DNA of 64,000 bases from CAWCTD01 sp963798455 (GTDB lineage Bacteria > Acidobacteriota > Terriglobia > Bryobacterales > Bryobacteraceae). A model generated the notes under the pieces. It saw only the letters and a list, made by a program, of their open reading frames with translations, searched no databases and had not been told where the DNA came from. The translations under genes and the position numbers were made by a program. Location of the stretch: the NCBI GenBank assembly GCA_963798455.1, contig CAWCTD010000003.1, positions 3,038,001 through 3,102,000 of the forward strand. Reading direction: 5' to 3'. Shown piece after piece: positions 18,601 to 27,508 of this stretch (its first letter is position 1; the number at the start of each line of letters is the position of its first letter).

Positions 18601-20822
18601 GTGCACACAGGAGAGTGGATCGGTATCTTGGCAGCAGCGACCTTCGCGACGAACGTGGAGTTCGCAAGAGCTGGGGGAGCTAATTCCAGTAGAGTGGCGC
18701 CTGCGAATCAAGAACGTTCAGAGGCAGCAACCCAAACAGCCGGGCACTACGAGTTGTCTAACAGCTTCGTGAGCCTGGTGATTGATGGTGAGTGTCGCTT
18801 GATAGGGCTTGAGAACCGTCGCACAGAAAACCAGTACGTGACCAAGCCCGCTCACGCACCTTGGCGCATGAACTATCGCTTGAACGGTCCGATGGAGGAC
18901 GGCGCGTACGACCTCGAGATCGAGCCAGACGGGCAGAAGTGTCAAGTCACACGTCGTAATAACAGTCTTCTGCTTTCATATGACAATTTGGCCGGAGCGC
19001 TTCCACGCGATGGCACCACACGGCAACTGCAGGTGGGATTGACGGTGCACGTCTCCCTGGAAGAGGACCGATTGATTTGGGTAGCGACCATTGCTAACCG
19101 CGAAAGAGAAAAAGGGCTTGAGATTACGGAGATCTGGCTGCCATGGATCTATGGCATCGGAGACATGGGGATGGGCACAGCAGCTGATGTGCTTTATTGG
19201 CCTGAGTCACACGGACGCCGGATTCAAGACCCATACGATAAGCTCATGGGCTATTTGGCCTTTCGAAGGCCGTATCCAGAGGCGCCGCCCAAAGGTCGCT
19301 TTGGGCCTGTGAATGGGTATCCCTATCTGCGACTGACATACCCCGGTCCTGCAAGCATGCAGTGGTTTACCTTCAATAATGGCGAAGAAGGTCTCTATGT
19401 TGGAAGTCACGATAAGACGCTCATGACAACATGTCTAAATGTTATGGCGCATCCAGATAAGACTCTGTCTGCCTCGATTGTAAAGTATCCATTCGTAAGG
19501 CCAGGAGAGACCTGGGCTTCCGAGCCGGTGGTTTTGCGGCTGTACCGTGGTGACTGGCACGAAGCAGCCCGGACGTATAGCGCCTGGGCTGATAGCTGGA
19601 TGCAACAGCCCAGTTCCCCGGAATGGATTCGGCGGACCCCCGGATGGGTTTTGCCATCGCTGAAAGGACAGAGTGGCCATATTAGAAATGTCTATTCGGA
19701 CCTCCCGGGAATGCTAAAGGAAGCCCAGACGGTAGGGATCGACTTGCTGTTCGTCTTTGGGTGGGTCAAACAGGGTTTCGATAATTTATACCCTGAATAT
19801 GATGTCGACGAAGCCATGGGGGGGGAAGCTGGTCTTGCAAGGGCACTCACCGAGGTGAAGAAGGCAGGTGGAAAGACGATTCTGTACACACAGGGGCAGT
19901 TGATTGATCCGGCTTCGGAGTTCTACCGTTCGGGGGGCAATCGAATGGTAGCAAAGGATATCTGGGGATACGAATATCGAGAGACTTATGGCGGCTCAGG
20001 AGTGGGCACTCTGCTGTCAATGATGCTCAACAAGGAATTTCGTCAGGCTTGTCCATCGGCCCCCGGGTGGTCAGACCGACTGGTGTCACAGGCTCGGATG
20101 GTGAGAACGTTCTCGGAGCACAAGGCATTTTGTACGACCAACTGGGGGGTGGCCCGCCTTATATCTGCTATTCGCAGGAGCATAACCACTCGAAACCTTC
20201 TCTAGCATATGGGCCTGGGAAGATCACGAATTTTCAGCGTATACGCCAGGTGCTGAAAGCAGAGGATCCGGAATTCGGGTTGTTGGTAGAAGTTGTGACT
20301 GATTGTTACGGCGGATGGGTTGACATTTTCCATTCCTATGGTATCGGCTCATGGCCCGAGCCGGAGTCCTTTGGAGAAATGTTCCGGTATACTTTCCCAA
20401 GGACGGTTCTAAGCAATCGCGGCCGCGGGCCCGTCGACCGGCGTACGCATATCGGCCACGCCTTTTCGCTAGGGCTACACTTGGACACTAACTTGCGAGA
20501 CGTTAGAGACCCGGAGGTCAGACCTATTCTGGCAAGGGTGGTCCAGCTGTATAAGGCTTATCCTGAACTCATCCTAGAAGGCCGTTTCGTCGATAACGAA
20601 GGTTTTCTATGTGACAACAGCAAGATTTCCGCGCACGCCTTTGTCGCCGGTGATCGGTTGGCGGTAACGCTCTGGAATCCGACTGGTCTTCCTCAGCGAG
20701 CAAGTGTTTTGGTCCCCGGGTACAGATTGGAGACGGCCAAGTGGCAGGATCCAGCGTGGTCTGGGCCTGCGCACTCCATGCTGCCGGGCGACATTGCCTT
20801 AATGGTTTTCCAACGGCAGTAA
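18601..20822 (+). pseudogene. DUF6259-like secreted glycosidase, frameshifted
   Basis: Two frames, 18601 to about 20113 and about 20113-20822, form one protein of ~740 residues; 2222 nt is one base short of 741 codons, so a single missing base explains the break. The first part starts at GTG 18601 behind AGGAGG, has a signal-like N-terminus, then a beta-sandwich region and a TIM-barrel-like region (TPGWVLPSLKGQ, FVFGWVKQGFDNLYPEYD, ACPSAPGW). The second continues with GILYDQLGGGPPYICY and DCYGGWVDIFHSYG, typical of DUF6259/alpha-galactosidase-like barrels, and ends in a beta-domain. The shift is near TTCTCGGAG at 20110-20120, not in a homopolymer. It probably acts on glycans imported by the upstream receptor. 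Confidence 0.72.
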
Positions 20823-21168
20823 GGCATCTGGGTGGTGGCGCGCCATATGGAGACGTTGTTTGGCTACGTGCTGCTTGGTATTATTAGCAACCTGCGGTTG
20901 TCGCCTTGGCTGAGACAAACAGTTAAGGCACTGTTTGCCGTTCGCTGTGAATTCATTGTGCCCCATCCGGGAACGGTTGGTTGTAGGGTGGTCTTGCCGG
21001 TGAAGCGGAGACGGGCCCTGCTGGCGAGCAACCCGATCGAGGAGTGGCCGGCCGGAACTCATCGCGGACGATGAGCAGGGCGCGTTCGTTCCGTCGCGTC
21101 CTGGGACTGAGCCCGGGGCCGACCAACGGGAGCCGGCACGCCGGTCTCAGATTTGGATGGTTTTAGAA
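20823..21168. other. Intergenic region before the insertion sequence, nothing recognised
   Basis: About 345 bp between the glycosidase and the left end of the complete insertion element. A plus-strand open frame (20832-21074, containing VKRRRALLASNPIEEW) has no recognisable family. It may be an old gene remnant. Confidence 0.4.
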
Positions 21169-22910
21169 AGAGTTTGTCCGATGAGGCCATGTAGGCGTCG
21201 CCACGCGGCCAGCCGCAGCGACCGTTGAGTGCGGGCAAGAACAGATCGCTGCTTATTTGTTGAATTGCCGCAAATCGTGTCGCTATGATTGCTCATGCTG
21301 CCCGAGCAACTCTTCCTGACGCTGCCCCCTCTGCTTCCCGAGCAAGATGAGCTGCAGCCGCCCGTGCCCACGGTGCTGGGCAGCTTCGACTACCGTACAT
21401 GGCGCCAGCGTCTGGAGCGGATCGATGAGATTCTCCGCGCGAGCCGGGCGGAAGAAGGCTTCGTGCGGCTGTGCTTGAAACGGCGCCTGGAGGAGTGGAA
21501 ACGGAAAGCTGAACGGGAGGGCCGGCCCGATCAGTGGATGTGCGAAGGAGATCAAGTGCTGTTTCAGCGCATCTGCTCGGTGGCCCTGCGCGCAACCCTG
21601 GCACGCACGCTGACGGGCGACAGCTTGCGTGATTTCGCAGCGCGGCTGGCCGACTCCAGCCTGCTGCGGTGGTTCTGCCGGCTGAGCCGGTTGGATCAGG
21701 TGCGGATCCCTGGCAAGAGCCAACTGCAGCTCTACCAGGAGATGGTCAGTGAGAGCGAGTTGCGGGAAGTTGTGAGCAGCCTGATGGACTCGGCGGCCGA
21801 GAAGGACTCGCCGCTGGAGTTGGAGGAGCCACTGGATCTGGAGACGCAGTTTCTAGACTCCACCTGCGTCGAACTCAACATCCACTACCCCACCGACTGG
21901 GTGCTGCTCCGCGACGCCGTGCGGACGCTGATGAAGGCCACGATGCTGATTCGCAAACGCGGCCTGAAGGTGCGGATGAAGGAGCCCGAAGTGTTTTTGC
22001 GGCGGATGAACCGGCTGTCCATGACGATGGCAAAGCAGGGGAGGCCGGCCGGGCCTCGCAAGGCGCGGAAGAAGACGCTGCAGGCGATGAAGCGGCAGGT
22101 GAAAATCGGCGCAGCCCACGCGCGGCGGCATCGGAACCTGCTGGAAAAGCGGTGGGAGGAGACGGACCTGAGTCGGGGGCAGGCGCGGCAGATCCTGGAT
22201 CGCATGGACACGATTCTGGAGCGGCTGCCGTATGCCGTGAAGCAGGCCCACGAGCGCATTATCGGCGAGCGGCAGGTAGCCAACGAGGAGAAGATCCTCA
22301 GCCTGTATGAAGGACACGCCGCGGTGTATGTGCGGGGCAAGGCGGGGGCGGAGGTTGAATTCGGCTCGCAGTTGCTGCTGGCGGAAGCCGAAAGCGGCTT
22401 GATCACGGACTGGGAACTGGTGTGCGGCAATCCCGAGCACGACACCGTGTTGTTGAGGCGCAGCCTGGAGCGGGACGGGCCGCGGGACGCGGGTCTGTTG
22501 CGGGTGCGGCTGCGTGAGGAGCGGTTTCACCAACTGCACCAGCGGAGAGGCCAGACCAAGGCACGGATTGCGATTTTCAAGAACACGTTTCTGGGAGCGC
22601 CGCTGGTGGCCAAGGGCCACGAGAACCAGGCGCGGCTGGTCGCGTGGAACGTGCTGACGCACAATCTCTGGCTGCTGGCAGGATTGCCCAAGCGCGAACT
22701 GCGCACGCTGCGCAAAGCAAGCTGAATTCCCGCGAATCCCGGACAGAGCAACTCGGGCTGGCCAACCGGAGGTGCGCGCCTCATCCGCCCACAACTGATC
22801 CCGAGCCGCTCTCCGGCTCCTCCTGCACGGACTCCGCTGTCGACTGCGGCCCGCACCCAGCCCCCACAGGTGGCCGGCGTGTCAAATCGCGCGAAAACCG
22901 GACAAGCTCT
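21169..22910 (+). mobile_element. Complete insertion sequence, about 1742 bp
   Basis: Both ends were located by eye. The left end is AGAGTTTGTCCG (21169-21180) and the right end CGGACAAGCTCT (22899-22910); inverted, they match at 11 of 12 bases. One 476-codon transposase gene fills the element. The right end directly abuts the duplicated DegT block (22909/22911). No obvious target-site duplication is seen, because the right flank is the duplication junction. The transposase style suggests the ISNCY group, but this was not tested. Confidence 0.82.
21295..22725 (+). CDS. Transposase (DDE type, possibly ISNCY group)
   Basis: A 476-residue protein. QFLDSTCVELNIHYPTDWVLLRDAVRTL carries the first catalytic Asp region around residues 180-205. 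A basic coiled stretch (about 225-300) and LITDWELVCGNPEHDTVLL follow, with FKNTFLGAPLVAKGHENQARL near the end, where the catalytic Glu usually sits in such enzymes. ATG 21295 is preferred to TTG 21289. The gene is intact with no stops or shifts, so the element may still be mobile. A close relative survives only as a 3' fragment at 11418-11543. Confidence 0.82.
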   Translation: MLPEQLFLTLPPLLPEQDELQPPVPTVLGSFDYRTWRQRLERIDEILRASRAEEGFVRLCLKRRLEEWKRKAEREGRPDQWMCEGDQVLFQRICSVALRATLARTLTGDSLRDFAARLADSSLLRWFCRLSRLDQVRIPGKSQLQLYQEMVSESELREVVSSLMDSAAEKDSPLELEEPLDLETQFLDSTCVELNIHYPTDWVLLRDAVRTLMKATMLIRKRGLKVRMKEPEVFLRRMNRLSMTMAKQGRPAGPRKARKKTLQAMKRQVKIGAAHARRHRNLLEKRWEETDLSRGQARQILDRMDTILERLPYAVKQAHERIIGERQVANEEKILSLYEGHAAVYVRGKAGAEVEFGSQLLLAEAESGLITDWELVCGNPEHDTVLLRRSLERDGPRDAGLLRVRLREERFHQLHQRRGQTKARIAIFKNTFLGAPLVAKGHENQARLVAWNVLTHNLWLLAGLPKRELRTLRKAS

Positions 22911-23956
22911 ACCTGGCCCGCCTGTTTGAACGCGCGCACTTCATCCTGGGCGAACAAGTCGCGTCGTTCGAGCGCGAGTTCTCGGCGCATCTGGGAACGG
23001 CCTTTGCAGTAGGGGTCGGTTCCGGAACGGCTGCGCTGGAGCTGTGCCTTCGGTCGGCGGGACTAGCGCACTCAAGACGGGAGGTCATCACTTCGGCCTT
23101 GACGTCTCCTTTCACCGCGCAGGCGATTTTGGCCGCGGGCGCATTGCCCCGTTTCGCGGACGTGGATCCGGAGACCCTGCTTCTCGATCCGAACGACGCG
23201 ATGGAACGGGTCACGCGGAACACCGGCGCGCTGGTTCCTGTCCACCTGTACGGCCAGCCCTGCGGCCTGGAGCGTCTGGCGGCCCTTGCGGAAAAGTTCG
23301 AGATCGCACTGATTCAGGACGCCTGCCAGGCGCACGGAGCGCGGCGCCTGGGGCAGCCGTTCACGCGCTATTCGCCGTGGGTGGCCTACAGTTTCTATCC
23401 CACCAAGAACCTGGGATGCCTGGGCGATGGCGGCGCCGTAGCGACAGACTCGGACGCGGTGGCCAAGCAGATAAGGCTGCTCAGGGATGGAGGCCGGGAC
23501 AACGGCCAAGTGAGCCGCCTTCCCGCCATCAACTCGAGGCTCGACGAGATGCAGGCGTGCTATCTGCGCGCCTTTCTTCCTCACTTGGACGACTGGAATG
23601 CGCGGCGCGCGCGGCTGGCCGCCCTGTACGACCGGGCCCTCGCCGATTGCCCGGAGGTGCGGCCTATCCGCCGGAGCCCGGAATCGGTGAACCATCTCTA
23701 TGTGGTCCGGGCGGCGGACCGGGACCGCTTGCGCACTCACTTGCAGGAGCACGGCATAACCACGGCGGTTCATTATCCTGAGCCGCTTCATCTGCATCCC
23801 GCCTTCCGCGACTGCGGTTGTGAACCGGGTTCCCTCCCCAACGCCGAACGGGCCTGCCACGAAATCCTCTCCCTGCCGTTGTGGCCTTACATGCTGGAGT
23901 CCGCGGTGCTGTGGGTGGCGGAAAGACTGCGCGAGTTCTACGGGCGCTCAGGCTGA
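22909..23956 (+). pseudogene. Truncated second copy of the DegT-family aminotransferase
   Basis: It begins at about residue 22 of the intact enzyme, so the N-terminus is missing and the frame continues backwards into the insertion-sequence end without a plausible start. The first possible internal start is TTG 23099. The PLP lysine motif PTKNLG is present. The C-terminal dozen residues differ from copy 1 (PYMLESAVLWVAERLREF against PYLLESAVLRVAENLRAF). A functional product is unlikely because part of the N-terminal dimer arm is lost. Confidence 0.88.
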
Positions 23957-23993
23957 GCCGCGACCGTGAGGGAGCGGTGGAGGAAGGCACGTA

Positions 23994-24203
23994 TCACCCC
24001 AGATTCATCGCCTGGAGCGCCGTGAGGATGACCACGTCGCGCTGGGCCTCGATCTCGTCGCCTTGGGCCACGCTGAGGGCTTGGTTGAAGATCTCCGTCT
24101 TGAGGCGGTTCACGGTCCAACTGCGCACCTCGGACCATTCCGCCACGCTGGGCAGGACCTTGCGTCCGGCCAGGAACGCCTGGAACTCATCCAGCACCGG
24201 CGG
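23994..24203 (-). pseudogene. S41 peptidase 3' fragment, second copy
   Basis: The last ~67 codons of the same S41-type peptidase as at 10953, on the minus strand (LDEFQAFLAGRKVLPSVAEW and on to TALQAMNLG). It is cut at the right junction of the duplication, where the sequence changes to a TolB-like fragment. Confidence 0.82.
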
Positions 24204-24623
24204 GCGGGCTCAGCGGTCAAAGCGTGCGCATCGGCTGCAATCACTCGAGCCTCCGAGTCGGCCTGTCACCACGACGGTCCGGCCGGAACCGTCCGCCCTG
24301 ATGGAATCAATCGTCACCGCCGACGCATCGATAGCTGTAAAAAGGATGCGTTGCCCATCGCCGGACCAGACCGGGTACTCGTAACCGTATGTGTTGTCAT
24401 CGGTCAGAGGCGTCTGATTGGCCCCCGTGCTGTCCATTACCCATAACTCCCCGTTCGTGTATGGTGCGAGGGCGCTTATGGTTGCGATCTTCCTTCCGTC
24501 CGGGGACCAGCTTGGGTGATAGCTTCCGCCACAACCCCCCGCGCAACCGGGAACGGTCTGACAATCCGTGAGCTGGGTGAGACCTGTGCCATCCGCATCA
24601 CTGCTGTCCAAACTAACGGGCTA
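24204..24623 (-). pseudogene. TolB/PD40 beta-propeller fragment
   Basis: On the minus strand, two PD40-type blades are readable: YHPSWSPDGRKIATIS followed by GELWVMDSTGANQTPLTDD, and YPVWSGDGQRILFTA. This repeat type occurs in TolB and in many acidobacterial regulator or peptidase proteins. An in-frame stop lies just upstream and the downstream end is cut at the duplication junction, so only an internal piece of a larger gene remains. Confidence 0.7.
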
Positions 24624-24720
24624 ACTGAGCGCGGCTGAGCGCGGCGGCTGGCGGCTATTGAAAGGCTGAGCTCCTGATAGGCTGGATTGGGTTCCGGAAG
24701 AACCAATTCAACCCCAGGAG

Positions 24721-25385
24721 ACTCAATTTAGGTACAAAGTATGCAGCATTTTCTCGCAGGTGTTGAAGCTGTTTTCGCGCAGGGACTTCGAGAAGGCGGT
24801 CAAGGAGCACAAGGCCGAGCGGCACGCGCGGGGCTTCACCAGTTGGGGCCAGTTCATGGCCATGCTGTTTTGCCAGTTGGGACGCGCGCATTCGTTGCGC
24901 GAGATTTGCGGCGGTCTGGCGTGCGGCGAAGGGCAGTTGAAGCATCTGGGAGTGCCGGTGGCGCCGCAGAGGTCCACGCTGGCCTACGCGAATGAGCATC
25001 GGCCGTGGGAGCTTTACCAGACGATGTTCGAGCAGACGCTGTTCAAGTGCCAGGAACTGGTGCACAGCCAAGGCGGGGGCAAGAGGTTCCGCTTCAAGAA
25101 CAAGCTAAGGCGCTGAAGCAAACGCTGAAGATCAAGACGTTTGTGGGGACCAGCGCCAATGCGGTCAGGACTCAGGTGTGGACGGCTCTGATCGCCATGC
25201 TGGTGCTGAAGTACCTGCAATTGAAATCGGCGTCCTCCTGGTCGCTGTCGACTCTGGCCGCGCTCCTGCGGCAACCATTGTTCTTCTATCGCATTCTGTG
25301 GGCGTGGCTGGACGACCCTTTTCAGGCCCCGCCAGCTCTGGCCGGGGTGCACGACGACCCGCAGCAACTCGTGATCGCGTGGTAG
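24721..25385 (+). mobile_element. IS4-type transposase gene with a large internal deletion
   Basis: Two pieces of one transposase are joined. The first (to about 25107) is the N-terminal DUF4372-type domain (SRRDFEKAVKEHKAERHAR, FTSWGQFMAMLFCQLG, GKRFRFKNKL). The second (about 25110-25385) is the C-terminus in another frame (ALKQTLKIKTFVGTSANAV, WTALIAMLVLKYLQLKS). The middle ~230 residues, with the DDE catalytic core, are missing. It cannot transpose on its own, but could be a non-autonomous derivative if its ends are intact; I could not find convincing inverted repeats. Confidence 0.78.
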
Positions 25386-26086
25386 GCCCAGTTGGACAGC
25401 AGAAAACGGGCCAAAGGGAGCGGCATTGATTTCAGGGGGCATGTGACCCGGTAATTCGGACAGCAGCTTGAAACGACGCTGGGAGGTGCTTACTTCGGCC
25501 TAGGTCGAAGCGCCGTCGCGCGACCAGGATCAGTGTTGGATTATGCTCACGTTTTCAATGGGCGGAAAGCGGTCACACATCCAATTTGGACGCGAGTGCT
25601 TTGCTGTGGTTAGGCGCGAATGCTGTGGGGGTCTAATTCTGGATGTGACGAGTAAGCATTTGTCATAAGTACCGGAGCCACCAGGGACTTCTCATGGTCC
25701 TGCCTGCGCTCCCTGGTTCGCATTGGCGGTTTGTTCCCCGTTAACTTGTTGTCTGGAGTGGCAAGGCCGGCGCCATGATGCGCGGCTGCAAGCCGATGCA
25801 CAGGCCCCTCGCGGGGTGCGCCTCGGGCAACAAGAGGCAATAACATCCTCCTCGCCTGGTGGAAGGCGTGGCTGGCTGTGGGTACGGTTGCTGCTGGCTC
25901 TCGGGCTTCTAGGCGGCGACGGGCGGGTGCATCGGCTAACTTTACGGGAATTCCGCGGGCCTCGCGCCCATGCCGCCGCTGGAGGAGGCACTGAGGGACT
26001 ACTTCAAGCGCAGGCTGGCACGGGCAGGCGGCTCGGCGCAGTAAGAGCCGGACAGGCACCGGATCCATCCATCCCGCCCCGTCTCT
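25386..26086. other. 700-bp region without a recognisable gene
   Basis: It lies between the deleted transposase and the RidA gene. Several open frames exist on both strands but none resembles a family. A short plus-strand reading ending at 26043 (MPPLEEALRDYFKRRLA, then stop) looks like a natural protein C-terminus and could be the tail of a lost gene. Confidence 0.45.
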
Positions 26087-26473
26087 TCACACGACGGCAA
26101 TGACCGTAATCTCGATGCGCGCGCCGGCCGGCAGGGCCGGCACCTGTACGGTGGTCCTTCCCGGAGGCATCACCTTGAAGTACTCGGCGTAGACCTGATT
26201 CATCTCGGCGAACTCGTTGAGGTCCACCATGTGCACGGTGCTCGATACCGCATCCTCCAGCGTGGCGCCGGCCTCGGCGAGGATGGCCTGGATGTTCTCC
26301 AACGTCTGCCGCGTTTCCGCCGCGATGCCTCCGGGCACGATCTTGCCCGTCTTCCGGTCGATGCCTTTCTCCCCGGCGACGAAGATAAAGTTCCCGGCCT
26401 GGATGGCCTGCGAATAAGGCCCGATGGGGAGGGCCGCGTTCGGGCTTGTGATTACTTTCTTCTTTGCTGGCAT
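26087..26473 (-). CDS. RidA-family enamine/imine deaminase
   Basis: A 128-residue protein of normal family length. NAALPIGPYSQAIQAGNFIFVAG and PGRTTVQVPALPAGARIEI are signature stretches, including the conserved Arg that binds the substrate carboxylate. RidA proteins hydrolyse reactive enamines and imines from PLP enzymes or related chemistry in the cytoplasm. No signal peptide is seen. It follows the amidohydrolase gene by 9 bp on the same strand, with a GAGGAG ribosome binding site, so the two form an operon. Some RidA paralogues sit in catabolic operons for sugar acids or amino acids, which fits this context. Confidence 0.9.
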   Translation of the reverse strand: MPAKKKVITSPNAALPIGPYSQAIQAGNFIFVAGEKGIDRKTGKIVPGGIAAETRQTLENIQAILAEAGATLEDAVSSTVHMVDLNEFAEMNQVYAEYFKVMPPGRTTVQVPALPAGARIEITVIAVV

Positions 26474-26482
26474 GGCTGCTCC

Positions 26483-27409
26483 TCAAGACCTGAACAACTG
26501 CATTGCGTTGAGGCCGCGGATCTTGGCCCGGTCCGTCTCGGAGGCGAAGGCGAACATCTCCTCGAACATGGCTATCTGTTTCTCGAATTGCCCCATGTCC
26601 ATGCCCAACCCGCCCCACATGATCCTATCGGCTCCGAAGGCCTGGAAGACACGCTTCACCAGCGGCTGTACATCGCGGTACGGATAACCGGCCTTCGAGG
26701 AGTATTCCACACCGGAGAACTTCATGTAGACTCGCGGCAAATCGGCGAGCTTGAGCACTTCCTTATATTCCGCGGGTGTGCCCTGCCCCGCGCGCCCCAG
26801 GTGATCGAGAAGCACCGGCATCTCCTTGAGCTGAGCCGCCAGCGCGCCGATCTGCGGGGCATAGTAGGGGATGAAGTGCATCTGGATGGCCAAGCCCAGC
26901 GAATGCGCCTTTCGCCAGGTCTCGAGCATTGCCGGCGACTTCATGTCCCGGTCGCGAATCGCCCCCGTGGTGGTCGGCGGCCGCTTGGGATCCTGAGTCT
27001 CGTGCACGCGCAACGCGACGATCCGCCCCGCGTGCTTCTTAACCAGCGCCTCCATTCGGCCTGGCGTCGCGGGCGCGATGGGGTCGAACAGGCACGTGCC
27101 CTTGAAGAACCCGCGAGACGGCTCATGTTCGAAGCAGTATTCCAGATACCGGTGGTCATCCTGATAGGGTTCCGGATGGACGATGACGGTGTGATCGATC
27201 CGGGCCTGCCGCACGAACTCGACGTACCTCTCGAGCGGCTGGACGGCCGGTTTGTAAGGCGAATTCGGATGAAAGGGAAACCGCGTTTGGTCATCGGCGA
27301 ACAAATGAACGTGCGTGTCCACCAGCACGCCCGGTGGCCGCGTCTGATTCTGTGCCAGGGCCGCGCCCGCCGCCCCCATCATCCAATGTCTGCGACTGAT
27401 TCCACGCAT
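26483..27409 (-). CDS. Tat-exported amidohydrolase-2 family protein (sugar-lactonase-like)
   Basis: A 308-residue protein. The N-terminus MRGISRRHWMMGAAGAALAQ is a twin-arginine signal. A TIM-barrel metal-hydrolase pattern follows: VDTHVHLF (HxH), VIHPEPYQDD, ALRVHET, IQMHFIPYY and LLDHLGRAG. COG3618-type members hydrolyse sugar lactones such as fucono- and rhamnono-lactone. The usual late Trp-Gly-Ser-Asp metal ligand motif reads WGGLGMDMG, so the canonical Asp is displaced or missing. ATG 27409 is chosen for the AGGAGG upstream and because the frame before it lacks a start with a good signal. It is divergent from the dehydratase gene at 27509. Confidence 0.82.
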   Translation of the reverse strand: MRGISRRHWMMGAAGAALAQNQTRPPGVLVDTHVHLFADDQTRFPFHPNSPYKPAVQPLERYVEFVRQARIDHTVIVHPEPYQDDHRYLEYCFEHEPSRGFFKGTCLFDPIAPATPGRMEALVKKHAGRIVALRVHETQDPKRPPTTTGAIRDRDMKSPAMLETWRKAHSLGLAIQMHFIPYYAPQIGALAAQLKEMPVLLDHLGRAGQGTPAEYKEVLKLADLPRVYMKFSGVEYSSKAGYPYRDVQPLVKRVFQAFGADRIMWGGLGMDMGQFEKQIAMFEEMFAFASETDRAKIRGLNAMQLFRS

Positions 27410-27442
27410 GGCTGTTCCACCGCCTCCTGATGCGGCCCTTTG

Positions 27443-27487
27443 ATTATAAGAGAGTGGGGCTTGGTCGAAATTGGCCACGTCTGGCCA
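27443..27487. promoter_or_regulatory. Divergent control region between amidohydrolase and dehydratase
   Basis: A minus-strand TATAAT (27448-27443) can serve the amidohydrolase operon. A repeated palindromic hexamer, TGGCCA-N4-TGGCCA (27472-27477 and 27482-27487), sits between it and the dehydratase start. It could be an operator, but the motif is short and common in G+C-rich DNA. Confidence 0.3.
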
Positions 27488-27508
27488 GGGTGTAGTATCT
27501 TGGGCCTC

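Larger units (their letters stand above)
22909..24203 (+). repeat. Segmental duplication, copy 2 (1295 bp)
   Basis: Copy of 9868-11162. The left end coincides with the right terminal repeat of the insertion sequence, and the right end breaks inside the S41 peptidase fragment. By my count there are about four differences in the first ~980 bp, about sixteen in the next ~140 bp and about two in the last ~170 bp, so divergence is strongly clustered. Confidence 0.95.

Noticed and set aside
24741..24995. Plus-strand frame starting MQHFLAGVEAVFAQ
   Set aside because: It is out of frame with the IS4-type transposase domain that clearly occupies the same bases.
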